Both the position numbers and the translations under genes were made by a program. Of a stretch of DNA of 64,000 nt, positions 26,044-36,097 are shown one piece after another. Source of the stretch: Loigolactobacillus iwatensis (lineage in GTDB: Bacteria > Bacillota > Bacilli > Lactobacillales > Lactobacillaceae); the NCBI RefSeq assembly GCF_003950295.1, contig NZ_RHNP01000001.1, positions 1-64,000 of the forward strand. The letters are read 5' to 3'. Each line of letters starts with the position of its first letter. The first letter of the stretch is position 1. Under the pieces are notes generated by a model. The model had not been told where the DNA came from and did not search any database. It saw only the letters and a list, made by a program, of their open reading frames with translations.

Positions 26044-26370
26044 TTAGAGGTCGTTAATTTCCCGGCGATCCTTGGTTTTACTCATCAAGCCTTCCCGTTT
26101 TGCCAGTTCTTGCTTTATTTGATCAAGGCTAATGCCACGATCGGCCATTAAAACTAACACATGGTAAAGTAGGTCGCTAACTTCATAAATGAATTCAGAA
26201 TCACTTGGATTTTTAGCAGCAACAATTACTTCAGTTGATTCCTCACCAACTTTTTTCAAGATTTTATCTAACCCTTTTGTAAATAGGTAATCGGTGTATG
26301 AACCTTCTTTAGGATTATTTTTACGTTCCAAAATTAATTTATAAAGTTCAGCAATATCTTGTTCCATCAT
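26044..26370 (-). CDS. hisE: Phosphoribosyl-ATP pyrophosphatase
   Basis: Hydrolyses phosphoribosyl-ATP to phosphoribosyl-AMP, step 2 of histidine synthesis. An all-alpha MazG-like protein of 108 residues with [15 protein letters not shown] and [19 protein letters not shown], the metal-binding Glu/Asp motifs. GAGGAG precedes two adjacent ATGs (26370 and 26367). It follows hisI by 18 bases; in many bacteria the two are fused. Confidence 0.97.
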   Translation of the reverse strand: MMEQDIAELYKLILERKNNPKEGSYTDYLFTKGLDKILKKVGEESTEVIVAAKNPSDSEFIYEVSDLLYHVLVLMADRGISLDQIKQELAKREGLMSKTKDRREINDL

Positions 26371-26388
26371 AATCTCTCCTCTTTTTAA

Positions 26389-26709
26389 TTAATCAGTTAA
26401 TTCACGGTAAAAACAGCTTCGGTGGCCTGTATGACAAGCAGGCCCGGCCGGATTAACACTAATTAATAACGTATCGGCATCACAATCAATTTTAACGTTA
26501 ACTATCTGCTGCGTATTACCACTGGTTTCACCTTTGTGCCAGAGTTGCTTGCGGCTGCGGGACCAAAACCACGTTTCACCACTGGCCAATGTCTTCTGGA
26601 AGCTTGTTTCGTTCATATAAGCCACCATTAAAACATCTTTGCTTGCAGCGTCAATGACTACTGCCGTAATCAGACCAGCACTATTTTTACTAAAATCCGG
26701 TTGAATCAT
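26389..26709 (-). CDS. hisI: Phosphoribosyl-AMP cyclohydrolase
   Basis: Opens the adenine ring of phosphoribosyl-AMP. The 106-residue protein has [25 protein letters not shown], the metal motif DCDADT and the Cys-containing [16 protein letters not shown]. Its start overlaps the hisF stop codon by four bases, indicating translational coupling. Confidence 0.97.
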   Translation of the reverse strand: MIQPDFSKNSAGLITAVVIDAASKDVLMVAYMNETSFQKTLASGETWFWSRSRKQLWHKGETSGNTQQIVNVKIDCDADTLLISVNPAGPACHTGHRSCFYRELTD

Positions 26710-27464
26710 CGGACATTAACTCCCTTCTGCCGCAAATCCTGTTTAACCTCCGGAATTGTCAGTTCACCATAATGAAAAACTGAGGCCGCTAGTGCAGCGT
26801 CTACTTTAGTTTGCTGAAATAAATCACTAAAATCACTCAATTTTCCGCAACCACCAGAAGCAATAATTGGCACCGCCACGGCTTTAGTTAATGCCTGATA
26901 TAACGCAAGATCATAGCCGGCTTTTGTCCCATCCTGATCCATGCTGGTTACTAAAAGTTCCCCGGCACCACGGTTAACAACTTCCTTGGCCCACTCAATC
27001 GCATCTAAATCAGTTACTTTCTGACCACCATTTGTGTATACACGATAACGCTGCGCCTTTTCATCAAAACGGACATCAATCGCAACGACGATACACTGGC
27101 TGCCAAATTTTTCTGCGCCGGCCGTTATTAATTCGGGATTGGTAACGGCCGCGGTATTTAGTGATACTTTATCCGCACCAGCCTTTAGTAAAGCCTGCAT
27201 ATCGGCCACACTATGAATACCGCCGCCAACAGTTAGTGGCATAAAAACCTGACTAGCGACCTTTTCAATCGTCGTCACCATAGCACCACGGTCTTCATTA
27301 GTTGCCGTAATATCCAGAAAAACAAGCTCATCCGCCCCTTGTTTTTCGTATGCCGCAGCGATATCAGCGGGATCACCTACATCTGTTAAATGAACAAAAT
27401 TGACGCCTTTTTTTACCCGACCATTATCAACATCGAGGCAGGGAACAATTCGTTTAGTTAACAT
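26706..27464 (-). CDS. hisF: Imidazole glycerol phosphate synthase, cyclase subunit
   Basis: (Beta/alpha)8 barrel that, with HisH, forms imidazole glycerol phosphate and AICAR. The catalytic Asp pair is visible in [18 protein letters not shown] and [13 protein letters not shown]; phosphate loops are IASGGCG and the GGGIHS segment. The ATG at 27464 shares one base with the hisA stop (TGATG). A GTG one codon upstream is less likely. Confidence 0.98.
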   Translation of the reverse strand: MLTKRIVPCLDVDNGRVKKGVNFVHLTDVGDPADIAAAYEKQGADELVFLDITATNEDRGAMVTTIEKVASQVFMPLTVGGGIHSVADMQALLKAGADKVSLNTAAVTNPELITAGAEKFGSQCIVVAIDVRFDEKAQRYRVYTNGGQKVTDLDAIEWAKEVVNRGAGELLVTSMDQDGTKAGYDLALYQALTKAVAVPIIASGGCGKLSDFSDLFQQTKVDAALAASVFHYGELTIPEVKQDLRQKGVNVR

Positions 27465-28180
27465 CACTCCACCTCCGCAAGTTCGGCCAATGTCACCGTG
27501 CCTTCATACAACGCCTTACCAATAATACCGGATTGAACTTTATTTTTTGCCAACTGTTTCAAATCGGCCAAATCACGAATTCCTCCTGAGGCAACAATGA
27601 CGGCCGCAGGATACTGTTGCTGTAATTGGGCAAGCAAACCAACGTTAGGCCCACTCATGGTGCCATCGCGCTGAATATCCGTAACAATAAAAGTTTGTAC
27701 CCCAACCGCCAACATTGCCGCTAATGCTGCACTGATGCTAGTCTTACTTTGCTTCAACCAGCCATCCGTCGCAACTTGACCATTTTTGCCATCTAGGCCA
27801 ACAACAATTTTAGCAGCGCCAAATTTTCTAACTGCCTGGGCAACTAACTCTGGATTATTTAAGGCCGCGGAACCAATAATAACGCGATCAATCCCCAAAT
27901 CTAAGTAACGTTCAATTTGCTGCAAATTACGAATTCCACCGCCAACTTCGATAAAGAGCCTCGTTTGCTTGCGAATCTTTTGAATGACAGCTTGATTAAC
28001 TGGCAAACCATCCTTAGCACCATCGAGGTCGACTAAATGTAGGTTAGTTAAATTGGCCGCTTCAATCTGTTTGGCCTGCGCAACTGGATTGGCGTTAATT
28101 AACGTTTGCTGGTCAAATTGGCCTTGATAAAGACGGACACTGTGACCTGCTTGTAAATCAATTGCGGGAAAGACGTTCAT
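27464..28180 (-). CDS. hisA: Phosphoribosylformimino-AICAR ribotide isomerase
   Basis: Barrel enzyme for the Amadori rearrangement in step 4 of the pathway. Catalytic Asp in [18 protein letters not shown] and in [14 protein letters not shown]; phosphate loops EVGGGIR and VASGGIRD. 238 residues. It overlaps the hisH end by 23 bases and hisF by one base. Confidence 0.98.
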   Translation of the reverse strand: MNVFPAIDLQAGHSVRLYQGQFDQQTLINANPVAQAKQIEAANLTNLHLVDLDGAKDGLPVNQAVIQKIRKQTRLFIEVGGGIRNLQQIERYLDLGIDRVIIGSAALNNPELVAQAVRKFGAAKIVVGLDGKNGQVATDGWLKQSKTSISAALAAMLAVGVQTFIVTDIQRDGTMSGPNVGLLAQLQQQYPAAVIVASGGIRDLADLKQLAKNKVQSGIIGKALYEGTVTLAELAEVE

Positions 28181-28784
28181 CTAAAGCCATCTCCTTAAAG
28201 GCGTTCAGTCCTTTAAGACCGATTGCACCACTTTTTTCAGGGTGAAATTGCATCCCGATCACATTATTTTGCTGAACGATGCTCGGAATCTCAACACTAT
28301 AATCGGCCTGGGCCACGATATTACGCGCAGAAGTTTGAGCGTAGTATGAATGAACAAAATAGGTGGCCTGCTGGTCAAAGATTTTACCGAAACGATTACT
28401 TTGTGTAGCCAAATTAGTGTTCCAGCCCATATGGGGTACTTTGTAACCCTTCTTTTTTGGTAGCGGCACAATTTCACCTGGTAAGATGCCAAGCCCCTTT
28501 GCCTCACCAAATTCGTAGCCGGTTTCAAATAAAAGCTGCATGCCCAAACAAATTCCCAACATTGGTTGTCCCTTGGCCGCGGCCGTTTGAAGTACAGAAA
28601 TCAACTGCCGTTCCTGCAAGGCCAGCATCGCTTTTTGAAAGGCACCCACACCTGGTAAAATAATGCCATCTGCCGCCAAGATTGTTGCTGGATCAGCAGA
28701 CAATTGATTAGGAACGTTTAAATAATCTAGCGCCTTTTTCAAATTACGAGTGTTACCAGTGTCATAATCCACAATCACAATCAT
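28158..28784 (-). CDS. hisH: Imidazole glycerol phosphate synthase, glutaminase subunit
   Basis: Class I glutamine amidotransferase that feeds ammonia to HisF. The nucleophile Cys is in MLGICLGMQLLFE and the His-Glu pair in MQFHPEKSG; the oxyanion region is LPGVGAF. 208 residues. Adjacent to hisB without a gap. Confidence 0.98.
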   Translation of the reverse strand: MIVIVDYDTGNTRNLKKALDYLNVPNQLSADPATILAADGIILPGVGAFQKAMLALQERQLISVLQTAAAKGQPMLGICLGMQLLFETGYEFGEAKGLGILPGEIVPLPKKKGYKVPHMGWNTNLATQSNRFGKIFDQQATYFVHSYYAQTSARNIVAQADYSVEIPSIVQQNNVIGMQFHPEKSGAIGLKGLNAFKEMALDERLSRN

Positions 28785-29369
28785 TTAAATCACTCCTTTA
28801 GTGGATGGCACACCTTTCACTTCCGGATTTAAAGTGACGGCCGCGCGCATTGCCCGACCTAACGCCTTAAATAGGGTTTCAACTTTATGGTGCGTATTGC
28901 GACCGTATAAAATTGCGGCATGACAATTTAATTCAGCGTTAAAAGCAAAGGCCTGGAAGAAATCCTCAGTAACTTCAGTATCATAACCACCTAACTTAGG
29001 ATTATCGAAGTCAGCATTAAAAACTAAGTAAGAACGTCCTGATAGGTCAATAACAACGCGTGCCAAAGTTTCATCTAACGGTACAAAGGCCGTTCCAAAG
29101 CGTTCAATTCCGGCCTTATCACCTAAGGCCTGTTTAAAACACTGCCCTAATGCAATTCCCACATCTTCGGTTGTGTGGTGGGGATCAACTTGTAGATCAC
29201 CATTTGCCTTAACAATAAGGCCAAAACGGCCATGTTTAGCAAACGCCTCTAACATATGATCAAAGAAGCCAATTCCAGTATCAATTTCAATTTTGCTAGC
29301 ATCTTCTAAATTCAGTGAAACCGTGATTTGGGTTTCTTTAGTTTGTCGTTCGATTGTGGCTTGACGCAT
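28785..29369 (-). CDS. hisB: Imidazoleglycerol-phosphate dehydratase
   Basis: Manganese-dependent dehydratase, monofunctional form of 194 residues without the phosphatase domain. Metal-binding His motifs: [24 protein letters not shown], and [16 protein letters not shown]. The missing phosphatase is supplied by the hisK gene at the other end of the locus. Confidence 0.98.
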   Translation of the reverse strand: MRQATIERQTKETQITVSLNLEDASKIEIDTGIGFFDHMLEAFAKHGRFGLIVKANGDLQVDPHHTTEDVGIALGQCFKQALGDKAGIERFGTAFVPLDETLARVVIDLSGRSYLVFNADFDNPKLGGYDTEVTEDFFQAFAFNAELNCHAAILYGRNTHHKVETLFKALGRAMRAAVTLNPEVKGVPSTKGVI

Positions 29370-29414
29370 GAGTCTTCCTCCTCTATTTTTAAGGTCTATT
29401 TATAATTATCGCTT

Positions 29415-30689
29415 TTAAAAGCGACTTTCAATCGCCCGGGCATGTCCCTCCAGGCCCTCAACTCTGGCCAAGGTTGTGATTGAATCGGCCTCTTTTGCCA
29501 ATGCCTCTGGTGTATATTGAATAAATTGCGTTCGTTTAACAAAATCATAAACGCCTAGGGGTGAGAAAAAGCGCGCGGTGCCACTAGTTGGTAAAATATG
29601 GTTAGGTCCGGCAACGTAATCGCCTAAAGGTTCAGACGCTGTTGTTCCAAGAAAAACGGAGCCTGCATTTTTAATCTGATTCAGGTACGTCATCGGATTG
29701 GCCAGCTGAACTTCTAAATGTTCAGGTGCAACGGTATTCATCAGCGTAAATGCATCATCAGTGTTGGCCACAACAGCGATAAAACCTTGGTCATTAACTG
29801 AAGCAGTTGCAATCTCACGCCGAGGTAACGTTATTAATTGTTCATCAACAGCTTGACTAACCGCCTCTGCAAAAGTCGCACTAGTTGTCACTAACATTGG
29901 TCGGGCCAACTTATCGTGTTCGGCCTGTGATAATAGATCGGCCGCAACTTGTTGCGCTTTAGCAGTTTCATCGGCAATAATTCCAATTTCGGATGGTCCA
30001 GCAATCATATCAATACTGACTTGACCGAAAACTTGTTTTTTAGCAGTTGCAACAAAAACATTACCTGGGCCCATAATCTTATCGACTTTTGGAATGCTCT
30101 GCGTGCCGTAAGCCAAGGCACCAATTGCCTGCGCACCACCAACTTGGTAAATCGCACTAACACCGGCTAATTTAGCCGCTGCCAAAACTGCTGGATTAAT
30201 CCCCTCAGGCTGAGGGGGAGTGACCATCACAATCTGTTTAACTCCGGCCAATTTAGCTGGAATTGCACTCATAAGAATCGTGGATGGATAGGCGGCTGTA
30301 CCGCCGGGAACGTATAGCCCGACTGCGGCTAAAGGCAACACCTTTTGACCACGAACAACCCCTTTTTGTTCAGCGTCAACAAATCCGTAAGTTATTTCTT
30401 TTTTGTGATACGCGGTAATATTGCGTTGCGCTAATTTTAAGGCGGCTAATAATTTAGAATCACAATTATCATAGGCGTCATCAATCACACTTTGCGGCAC
30501 TTTAAAATCAGTTAAATCAACTTGATCAAATTGTTTTTCGTATTTTCGTAAGGCTGCATCACCATCTTGCCGAACATCTGCTAAAATTCCGGCAACACTG
30601 GCCTCAACGTCTGATCGATTGGCTTGTTGACGATTACGTTTAGCAACTTGGTTTAATAATTCATCTAATGGTTGTTTTAAAATTTGCAT
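29415..30689 (-). CDS. hisD: Histidinol dehydrogenase
   Basis: NAD-dependent, zinc enzyme that oxidises histidinol to histidine in two steps. Visible family landmarks: PGGTAAYPSTILM, VGGAQAIGALAYGT, IDMIAGPSEIGIIAD, SQAEHDKLARP and PEHLEVQL, with catalytic Glu/His residues in the last two. 424 residues. It lies 45 bases before hisB and 13 bases after hisG. Confidence 0.98.
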   Translation of the reverse strand: MQILKQPLDELLNQVAKRNRQQANRSDVEASVAGILADVRQDGDAALRKYEKQFDQVDLTDFKVPQSVIDDAYDNCDSKLLAALKLAQRNITAYHKKEITYGFVDAEQKGVVRGQKVLPLAAVGLYVPGGTAAYPSTILMSAIPAKLAGVKQIVMVTPPQPEGINPAVLAAAKLAGVSAIYQVGGAQAIGALAYGTQSIPKVDKIMGPGNVFVATAKKQVFGQVSIDMIAGPSEIGIIADETAKAQQVAADLLSQAEHDKLARPMLVTTSATFAEAVSQAVDEQLITLPRREIATASVNDQGFIAVVANTDDAFTLMNTVAPEHLEVQLANPMTYLNQIKNAGSVFLGTTASEPLGDYVAGPNHILPTSGTARFFSPLGVYDFVKRTQFIQYTPEALAKEADSITTLARVEGLEGHARAIESRF

Positions 30690-30702
30690 ATGTTTTTTCC
30701 TC

Positions 30703-31326
30703 CTATTGTTTAGCGGTGCTTAGGCGCTGAATTAGCGTTGCAATTGCGGTTTGATGTTGTTTCAGCGCTAGTTGATTAACAACTAGTTGCGTTGACACTT
30801 TTTGTAAGCGCGCGTAGACTTGCAGATTATTTTCACGTAAAGTAGTTCCCGTTTCAACAATATCCACAATGGCATCCGCCAGGCCAACTAATGGGGCCAG
30901 TTCAACGGAACCTTCAATTTTAATAATTTCAACATCTTCACCAATTTTTTGGAAATAACGTTGCGTAATGTTGGGGTACTTAGTCGCAATGATCTTGCGC
31001 TTAATCTGATTCGGATCAAATTCGGGTGTTGAGGCCAGGACAAATTGGCACTTACCAACCCCCAAATCCAACATATCGTACTGTTGATTATTTTGTTCAG
31101 ATAAAATATCACTACCGACAATGCCAATATCAACGGCGCCGCGATTCAGGTAGGTCAAAACATCGGGCCCTTTTACCAAAATAAAGTGAATGTCGGGCAA
31201 GTCGTTAAAAATCAAGCGCCGTTCCTTATGCCGAATTGCTGTGCAATCGACGCCACTAGCCTCTAGTAATGGTATAACCTGTTGCTCCGTACGTCCCTTA
31301 GTTAAGGCAATTTTTAAAGCACTCAT
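30703..31326 (-). CDS. hisG: ATP phosphoribosyltransferase, short catalytic subunit
   Basis: First, feedback-regulated step of histidine synthesis. The 207-residue protein is the short form that lacks the C-terminal regulatory domain and needs HisZ. Seen: IALTKGRTEQQVIPLLE, the GIVGSDILSEQ region and the PRPP loop LADAIVDIVETGTTLREN. It overlaps the hisZ stop by four bases. Confidence 0.97.
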   Translation of the reverse strand: MSALKIALTKGRTEQQVIPLLEASGVDCTAIRHKERRLIFNDLPDIHFILVKGPDVLTYLNRGAVDIGIVGSDILSEQNNQQYDMLDLGVGKCQFVLASTPEFDPNQIKRKIIATKYPNITQRYFQKIGEDVEIIKIEGSVELAPLVGLADAIVDIVETGTTLRENNLQVYARLQKVSTQLVVNQLALKQHQTAIATLIQRLSTAKQ

Positions 31327-32471
31327 GCTTGCACCACCTTTCCCGTTACATCAACTAAGCGACTGCCCGCCGTTTCGGCCAGGCGCCGCGCTTCCTTTAA
31401 ATTGTCCGCTAGGCAAAGGCTGCTGTTAGGAATCTTACGAACTAACGCCTCAGCCTGGCGCCAATCACTCGTTTTAAAATAAATTAGCGTCGTTTCTACT
31501 GGTTTACCTGTAATTGTTCGCGCGACCAAATCATCAATTGAAAAGGCCAAACCAACGGCCGGCTGCAGTGTTTTTTGGAAACTAGATAATAGCTGATCAT
31601 AACGGCCACCGCTAAATAAATAATCCGCCGCACTTTGGCAATAACCACGAAAAATCATACCTGTATAGTAAGTCTGTGGCGACGCAATACTTAAATCCAA
31701 CGTCAATTGTTGCTGGGGAAAACGTTGTTGCAAGAAAATTTGTGTTTCTTTTAATTCTTCGCAAATGGCTGTAACGGCCTTAATTTTAGGCAACAGTTGT
31801 AATTGCTGCCAAACTGTCGCAAAATCACCAAATAACCATGGCCAAACTTTCAGAAACGGATAAAAATCACTTGTCGCAAGTGGTTTAATTAACGTTGTAT
31901 AACGGCTTAAATCCTTAGCGTAGAGCGCCGTTTGTAAGTTGCGCCGTTCAATTTCGTTTAGTGGTAAGGCTGCTAAAACTAACGGGACAAATTTTGCATT
32001 TCCTAATTCAACTTTCAAATCAGTAATTTGTAAGGCTTGTGCGAGTTCAACCGCGGCTACAAGACATTCCCATTCGGCCTTAAGTGACTTATAGCCGATT
32101 AACTCAATACCGGCTTGCGCAATTTGATTATAACTACCAGATAACTTTTTCTTTACTCGAAAAACGTCCCCGCTGTAATACCACTTAACCGGCGTCTTAA
32201 TACCCGTTGTGCTCATTACCCGGGCCACCGGTAAAGTTAAATCAGGCCGTAAAACCAACGTTTCGCCCTGTTCGTCTAATAACTGGTAAGGCTGGTAAGT
32301 TTTTAAATCTAATTCGGAAAAAACTGCCTTGTATTCCAATAACGGCGTCGTAATTTTAGCGTAGCCACGTTCACGGAAATAGCGTTGAATTTGATTAATC
32401 ATTCGTTCTTTTATTTGGGCCGTAGCACCGAATTCATCCCGTGTACCAACTGGTAAGTTGCGGTTTAACAT
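31323..32471 (-). CDS. hisZ: ATP phosphoribosyltransferase regulatory subunit
   Basis: HisRS-like protein that binds histidine and activates short HisG. It has class II tRNA synthetase motifs without aminoacylation: LPVGTRDEFG, TLVLRPDLTLPVARV and the C-terminal YYTGMIFRGYC and FSGGRYDQLL. Start at 32471 (MLNRNLP), with AAGGGAG 8 bases upstream; two GTG codons before it are less suitable. First gene after the T-box leader. Confidence 0.95.
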   Translation of the reverse strand: MLNRNLPVGTRDEFGATAQIKERMINQIQRYFRERGYAKITTPLLEYKAVFSELDLKTYQPYQLLDEQGETLVLRPDLTLPVARVMSTTGIKTPVKWYYSGDVFRVKKKLSGSYNQIAQAGIELIGYKSLKAEWECLVAAVELAQALQITDLKVELGNAKFVPLVLAALPLNEIERRNLQTALYAKDLSRYTTLIKPLATSDFYPFLKVWPWLFGDFATVWQQLQLLPKIKAVTAICEELKETQIFLQQRFPQQQLTLDLSIASPQTYYTGMIFRGYCQSAADYLFSGGRYDQLLSSFQKTLQPAVGLAFSIDDLVARTITGKPVETTLIYFKTSDWRQAEALVRKIPNSSLCLADNLKEARRLAETAGSRLVDVTGKVVQA

Positions 32472-32497
32472 CACTAACACTCCCTTAATTTTTAGAT

Positions 32498-32790
32498 AAA
32501 AAAAGTCCCCGAGAACTCATTAGAGCTCTCGAGGACGAATATAATCGCGGTACCACCTCAATTTGTCTACACCTCACGATGCAAACCTCACGTTGACTGA
32601 CCACTAGTCATCCTAAAAAAGGAGAACAGTTGTCAGCAACCTTGATAACGCAGATGCTGCGTATTGATTTACTTCATTCAATCAATAAGTTCATAGATGT
32701 GTGTTCATTAATTATTGCCAGCTCTTCTCAGCCCCGTAAGCTTCTCTTTAGACAGTTAATTAATTACTTGTTCTAATCACGACTTCATAA
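32498..32790 (-). ncRNA. T-box riboswitch, histidine type, before hisZ
   Basis: The minus strand carries the T-box sequence GGTGGTACCGCG (32557-32546) just before a terminator stem (GTCCTCGAGAGCTC with GAGTTCTCGGGGAC, 32536-32505) and seven T. Stem I lies near 32757-32640. A CAC (His) triplet in GAACACACATC at about 32706-32696 sits where the specifier is expected. Uncharged tRNA-His should favour antitermination and so his operon expression. Function is well established for this RNA class; specifier assignment is by position. Confidence 0.95.
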
Positions 32791-32849
32791 TAGTTAATTT
32801 ATTTTTAATGTTATTCTCATCATAACCATTTTTTAGCGGATGTCAACAC

Positions 32850-33689
32850 CTAATTCAAAAATTGTTCCACTTCATGATAGGCTCGACCAACTGCAGAAAC
32901 ACTGTGCGCATCAGAGCCATAAACTAATGGAATTCCCTCTGTATCAGCTAAACGAGCTAATTCTGGGTAGGGATAAATTTCATTACAGTACGGTTTGAAT
33001 AGACCAGCAGTATTCAAATCAATTTCAAAGTGGCGTTGGCGCAATAATGAGAATAATTGGTAGATCTTTCTCATATTATTTTGATCAAATCGACTTGGTA
33101 AGGCAAAATAATCCTGAAATTTTTTAATTAAAGTTAAGTGGCCTAAACGATGTGGTGCGTTAACACCTAAATCAGTACCGACGGCCGTAATTAGTGCATC
33201 TATGTATTGACCATAAAGTCTTTGTGCATCATCAACGGCATTTTCCAACAAGCCAGTTTTAAATTCAGCAGGCGTATTATCAACGCACCAGTAATGATTA
33301 TTCTTACCCTTCAAAAAATGAATTGATAACACATTATCCGTTGTTTTAGGACCATACTCACGCCAGAATTCCCGCGTCCAGGTTAACTGACTGGGTAGAA
33401 AATCAAGCTCAAAGCCAATATTAATCCGAATCTGATCACGATACTTGGCCTGCATTTGTTGACATTTTTTAAAATAAGCCGGTAAATCAGACAACGCTAA
33501 GGCCGCTTCATCAATGCCATCCGCACTACCTTCGTAATCTTGCCGAAAATTTGGTGGCAGTGGTGCGTGCTCAGTAATACTATACTCTTCAAACCCAAAC
33601 TTAATTGCCTTTTGAATCATCAGTTCAACATCATCCCCGCTCCCATGGGGACAAAATTCCGTATGACTATGCCCATCTTTTTTTAACAT
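32850..33689 (-). CDS. hisK: Histidinol-phosphatase, PHP family
   Basis: Dephosphorylates histidinol phosphate. The PHP-type metal motifs are visible: DGHSHTEFCPHG at the N-terminus, SITEHAPLP, GFELDF, and GSDAHSVSAVGR near the C-terminus. 279 residues. The start at 33689 has GAGGTGAG upstream. It lies before the His T-box, so it is transcribed separately or as a read-through unit, and supplies the activity missing from monofunctional HisB. Confidence 0.95.
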   Translation of the reverse strand: MLKKDGHSHTEFCPHGSGDDVELMIQKAIKFGFEEYSITEHAPLPPNFRQDYEGSADGIDEAALALSDLPAYFKKCQQMQAKYRDQIRINIGFELDFLPSQLTWTREFWREYGPKTTDNVLSIHFLKGKNNHYWCVDNTPAEFKTGLLENAVDDAQRLYGQYIDALITAVGTDLGVNAPHRLGHLTLIKKFQDYFALPSRFDQNNMRKIYQLFSLLRQRHFEIDLNTAGLFKPYCNEIYPYPELARLADTEGIPLVYGSDAHSVSAVGRAYHEVEQFLN

Positions 33690-33762
33690 TAAACTCACCT
33701 CATTTTCCCACACCGTAGCATACTACCCACTAATCGGCAACTAATTGTTCAAACTGCGTAAA

Positions 33763-33972
33763 CAAAAAAGCCAATCAATCTAGAGAGTGTTTGAAAAAGC
33801 GACCAGATTCTGAGGATTAGCCTAGACGGACAAATTATCTGTGCAACAGATGATTTGTCTGTTGTAGCTAACCGCAGGAATCTGCTTTTTCAAACACGTT
33901 TACACCAAATTAGTCAGAAAGGCATTAGTAAAATCATCTTCCAAACGCGACCAAAAAAGCCAATCAATCTAG
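33763..33972. repeat. Repeat family A, copy 2, flanked by a 21-bp direct repeat
   Basis: Inverted ends GTGTTTGAAAAAGC (33787-33800) and GCTTTTTCAAACAC (33884-33897) enclose a second hairpin (AGATTC/GAATCT, GACAAATTATCTGT with ACAGATGATTTGTC). A tail with TTAGTCAGAAAGGC and CCAAACGCGAC follows. The whole unit is bracketed by two identical 21-base copies of a CAAAAAAGCCAATCAATC-type sequence at 33763-33783 and 33952-33972. No ORF. It fills the gap between hisK and lepB. Confidence 0.8.
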
Positions 33973-34094
33973 GTCGCTTAACCTAAACTAATCAGCTTAA
34001 TAATTTGTTATTAACAAATGGATTGTGTACTACCCATCGAAACCTTTTTGTTAGTGCCTGCTACTAATCTAGAAGTGCCTAGTCATTACTTTCA

Positions 34095-34640
34095 CTAATA
34101 CACTGACATCTTGTTTAGTGGCCAGTAACGCCAAACAACTTTCCCCTGAATTTTTCCTCGTGGAATAAAGCCAATCATGCGACTATCTTTAGAAATTGGC
34201 CGATTATCGCCCATGACAAAATATTCACCCTTGGGGACTGTCTTTCTGTGAAACAGGCTGTTCAACGAAAAATTATCCGTGAATAAGCCATCATTATTGG
34301 CGGCCTGTTGTTCTTTATAATTTGCTAAATAAGGTTCGGATAATTTCTTCCCATTAACGTACATTGTGTCATTCTTAGACCGAACAGTGTCGCCTGGCAT
34401 ACCAATAATTCGTTTGATATACATCGAACCATCAGGTGCGTGCAAAATGACAACGTCCCCCTGCTCTAGCTTCGAGTGACGCCAAACAAGAACACGATCA
34501 TTATTCATAAAGTTGGGTTCCATTGAAGGCCCAACAACATTATGGTTTGCAATCAAAAAAGTATCTAATAACACAACGACTACACCGACGATTACTAGGT
34601 CAATAACAAACCATAGCCATGATTTCGCTGTTTCACTCAT
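34095..34640 (-). CDS. lepB: Signal peptidase I
   Basis: Membrane serine protease that removes signal peptides. One N-terminal anchor helix (residues 8-30), catalytic Ser39 in GPSMEP and Lys76 in YIKRIIGMPGD, and the box E region GDNRPISKDSR. 181 residues, typical for a Gram-positive SipS-like enzyme. The ribosome site is weak. Single gene. Confidence 0.96.
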   Translation of the reverse strand: MSETAKSWLWFVIDLVIVGVVVVLLDTFLIANHNVVGPSMEPNFMNNDRVLVWRHSKLEQGDVVILHAPDGSMYIKRIIGMPGDTVRSKNDTMYVNGKKLSEPYLANYKEQQAANNDGLFTDNFSLNSLFHRKTVPKGEYFVMGDNRPISKDSRMIGFIPRGKIQGKVVWRYWPLNKMSVY

Positions 34641-34742
34641 TTATTCTGCCACACTTTCTAATGGTCAAGTTTATTTGATCTCTCTTTTATTTTAAGACGC
34701 TACCGCAACTTTGACAAGCGCTTCTTTGCTTAAATTATTCTG

Positions 34743-35636
34743 TCAGGCCAACAGACTATCTTGGTAACGATCTTTGATGTACATTTCAATCGCGGTTGTG
34801 ATTTTAGCCGTTGATGGTGCGGTTGCCTGTACTTTATTCGTCACTAACGCAATTGTTCGGTGAAAATCTTCATCAAACGGATAAATATTAACGTCCCCGG
34901 ATAATTTCTGCAGCGCCAGCTCAGGTAAAATACCCATTCCTAGGCCAGATTCTACCATCGCCAAAATTGATTGATCATCAATACTATAACGAATTGAGTT
35001 AGGCCGCACATTGTAACGATCTAGCGCACGCTTAGTATCCTTATCGTAATCAATTTGTTGCAAAATAAAATTCTGGTTGGCCACATCCGCCTCAGTAACG
35101 TAAGTTTTGTGCTTGGGTATAAAATCTTTGGGCGTAATACAAAATATCTGTTCACTGACAAGCGGCGTCACTAACAGCTGCTCATCAATTGGTAACGCCG
35201 AAAAACCAATATCAATTGTCCCAATCTTAATTTGATTGACAATATCATTAAAATTACTTTGAACAATCGCAATATCAATCTTGGGGTATTTTTTCTTGAA
35301 TTTACGAATTATTGTTGGCAACCAATTGATACAGACACTACTAAACGCACCAATACGCAACGATCCGGAATTTAATCCCTGAATATTGGCCGCCTCTTGC
35401 CGTAAACGTTCCTCAGTATTTAGAATTTCCTGAACAATTGGCAAAATACGCGCACCATCGCTTGTTAATTCTGCCCCGGTTCGATTACGAATAAACAGTG
35501 GAAAACCCAGTTCAGTTTCCAATTGATTAATTGAATGACTAACCGCACTAGGCGTAACATTTAGCGCTACGGCCGCCTGATAAAACGTTTTATGTTCAAC
35601 AACAGCGTGAAAAACTTCGTAAGAAAATGATGACAT
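34743..35636 (-). CDS. LysR-family transcriptional regulator
   Basis: N-terminal winged helix (SYEVFHAVVEHKTFYQAAVALNVTPSAVSHSINQLE, in part) and a periplasmic-binding-like effector domain from about residue 90. Start at 35636 (MSSFSYE) chosen for GGAGGTCAGTTG upstream; the longer frame is rejected. It is divergent from an aminotransferase gene 1.2 kb away, with repeats between, so a regulatory link is uncertain. Confidence 0.93.
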   Translation of the reverse strand: MSSFSYEVFHAVVEHKTFYQAAVALNVTPSAVSHSINQLETELGFPLFIRNRTGAELTSDGARILPIVQEILNTEERLRQEAANIQGLNSGSLRIGAFSSVCINWLPTIIRKFKKKYPKIDIAIVQSNFNDIVNQIKIGTIDIGFSALPIDEQLLVTPLVSEQIFCITPKDFIPKHKTYVTEADVANQNFILQQIDYDKDTKRALDRYNVRPNSIRYSIDDQSILAMVESGLGMGILPELALQKLSGDVNIYPFDEDFHRTIALVTNKVQATAPSTAKITTAIEMYIKDRYQDSLLA

Positions 35637-35784
35637 CAACTGACCTCCATTGATAACTCGAGTTACGTTTGAAAAGGTGACCTTCTGAATAATAGTCAAA
35701 CACTGCCTAGCGTGTTGTAGCCATCACAGCTAAAGTTTTTAACTAATTTTTAGAATTTAGAAGTTTAGCTGAAACAAGACAGAG

Positions 35785-35870
35785 CTGGTTGGATTCCATT
35801 CCGGTGCGCGAGGACGGAACGCGTGGCGGTTTGGCGAGCTAACTAGCTCTGCCTACGTCTAATTTAGTTT
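35785..35870. repeat. Degenerate family C repeat
   Basis: GGATTCCATTCCGGTGCG, GGACGGAACGCGTGGCG and GCGAGCTAACTAGCTC are decayed versions of the right half of the family C element at 12750-12965. Confidence 0.5.
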
Positions 35871-35889
35871 AAATATGATATACCGTTCC

Positions 35890-36060
35890 ACTAAAGTATT
35901 TGGAAAAGCGTTTGGATTCTACTTCGCAATTGAGGATTAGTACTAACTTCGCTGACAATGTCGATCGGGCTAGGATGAACCGAAGTCCGAACCGTAGGAA
36001 CCTGCTTTTTTCAAACATGTTTCCACCAAATTGATCACAAAAAAGTGATCACCAAACGCC
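35890..36060. repeat. Repeat family A, copy 3
   Basis: Starts AGTATTTGGAAAAGCG and contains TTCGCAATTGAGGATTAG, GTCGATCGGGCTAGGATG, AACCGAAGTCCGAACCG, CTGCTTTTTTCAAACATG, and a TGATCAC-type inverted pair, ending CACCAAACGCC. Inner CGGGCTAGG/CGAAGTCCG words can pair. Part of a 1.2-kb repeat-rich gap between the LysR and aminotransferase genes. Confidence 0.75.
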
Positions 36061-36097
36061 ACAAAATATTGCTAATTAAAATAACCGCGAAATCGGC

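Noticed and set aside
28223-28663. Several frames opposite or within hisH
   Set aside because: Shadows of a clearly coding gene with intact catalytic motifs.
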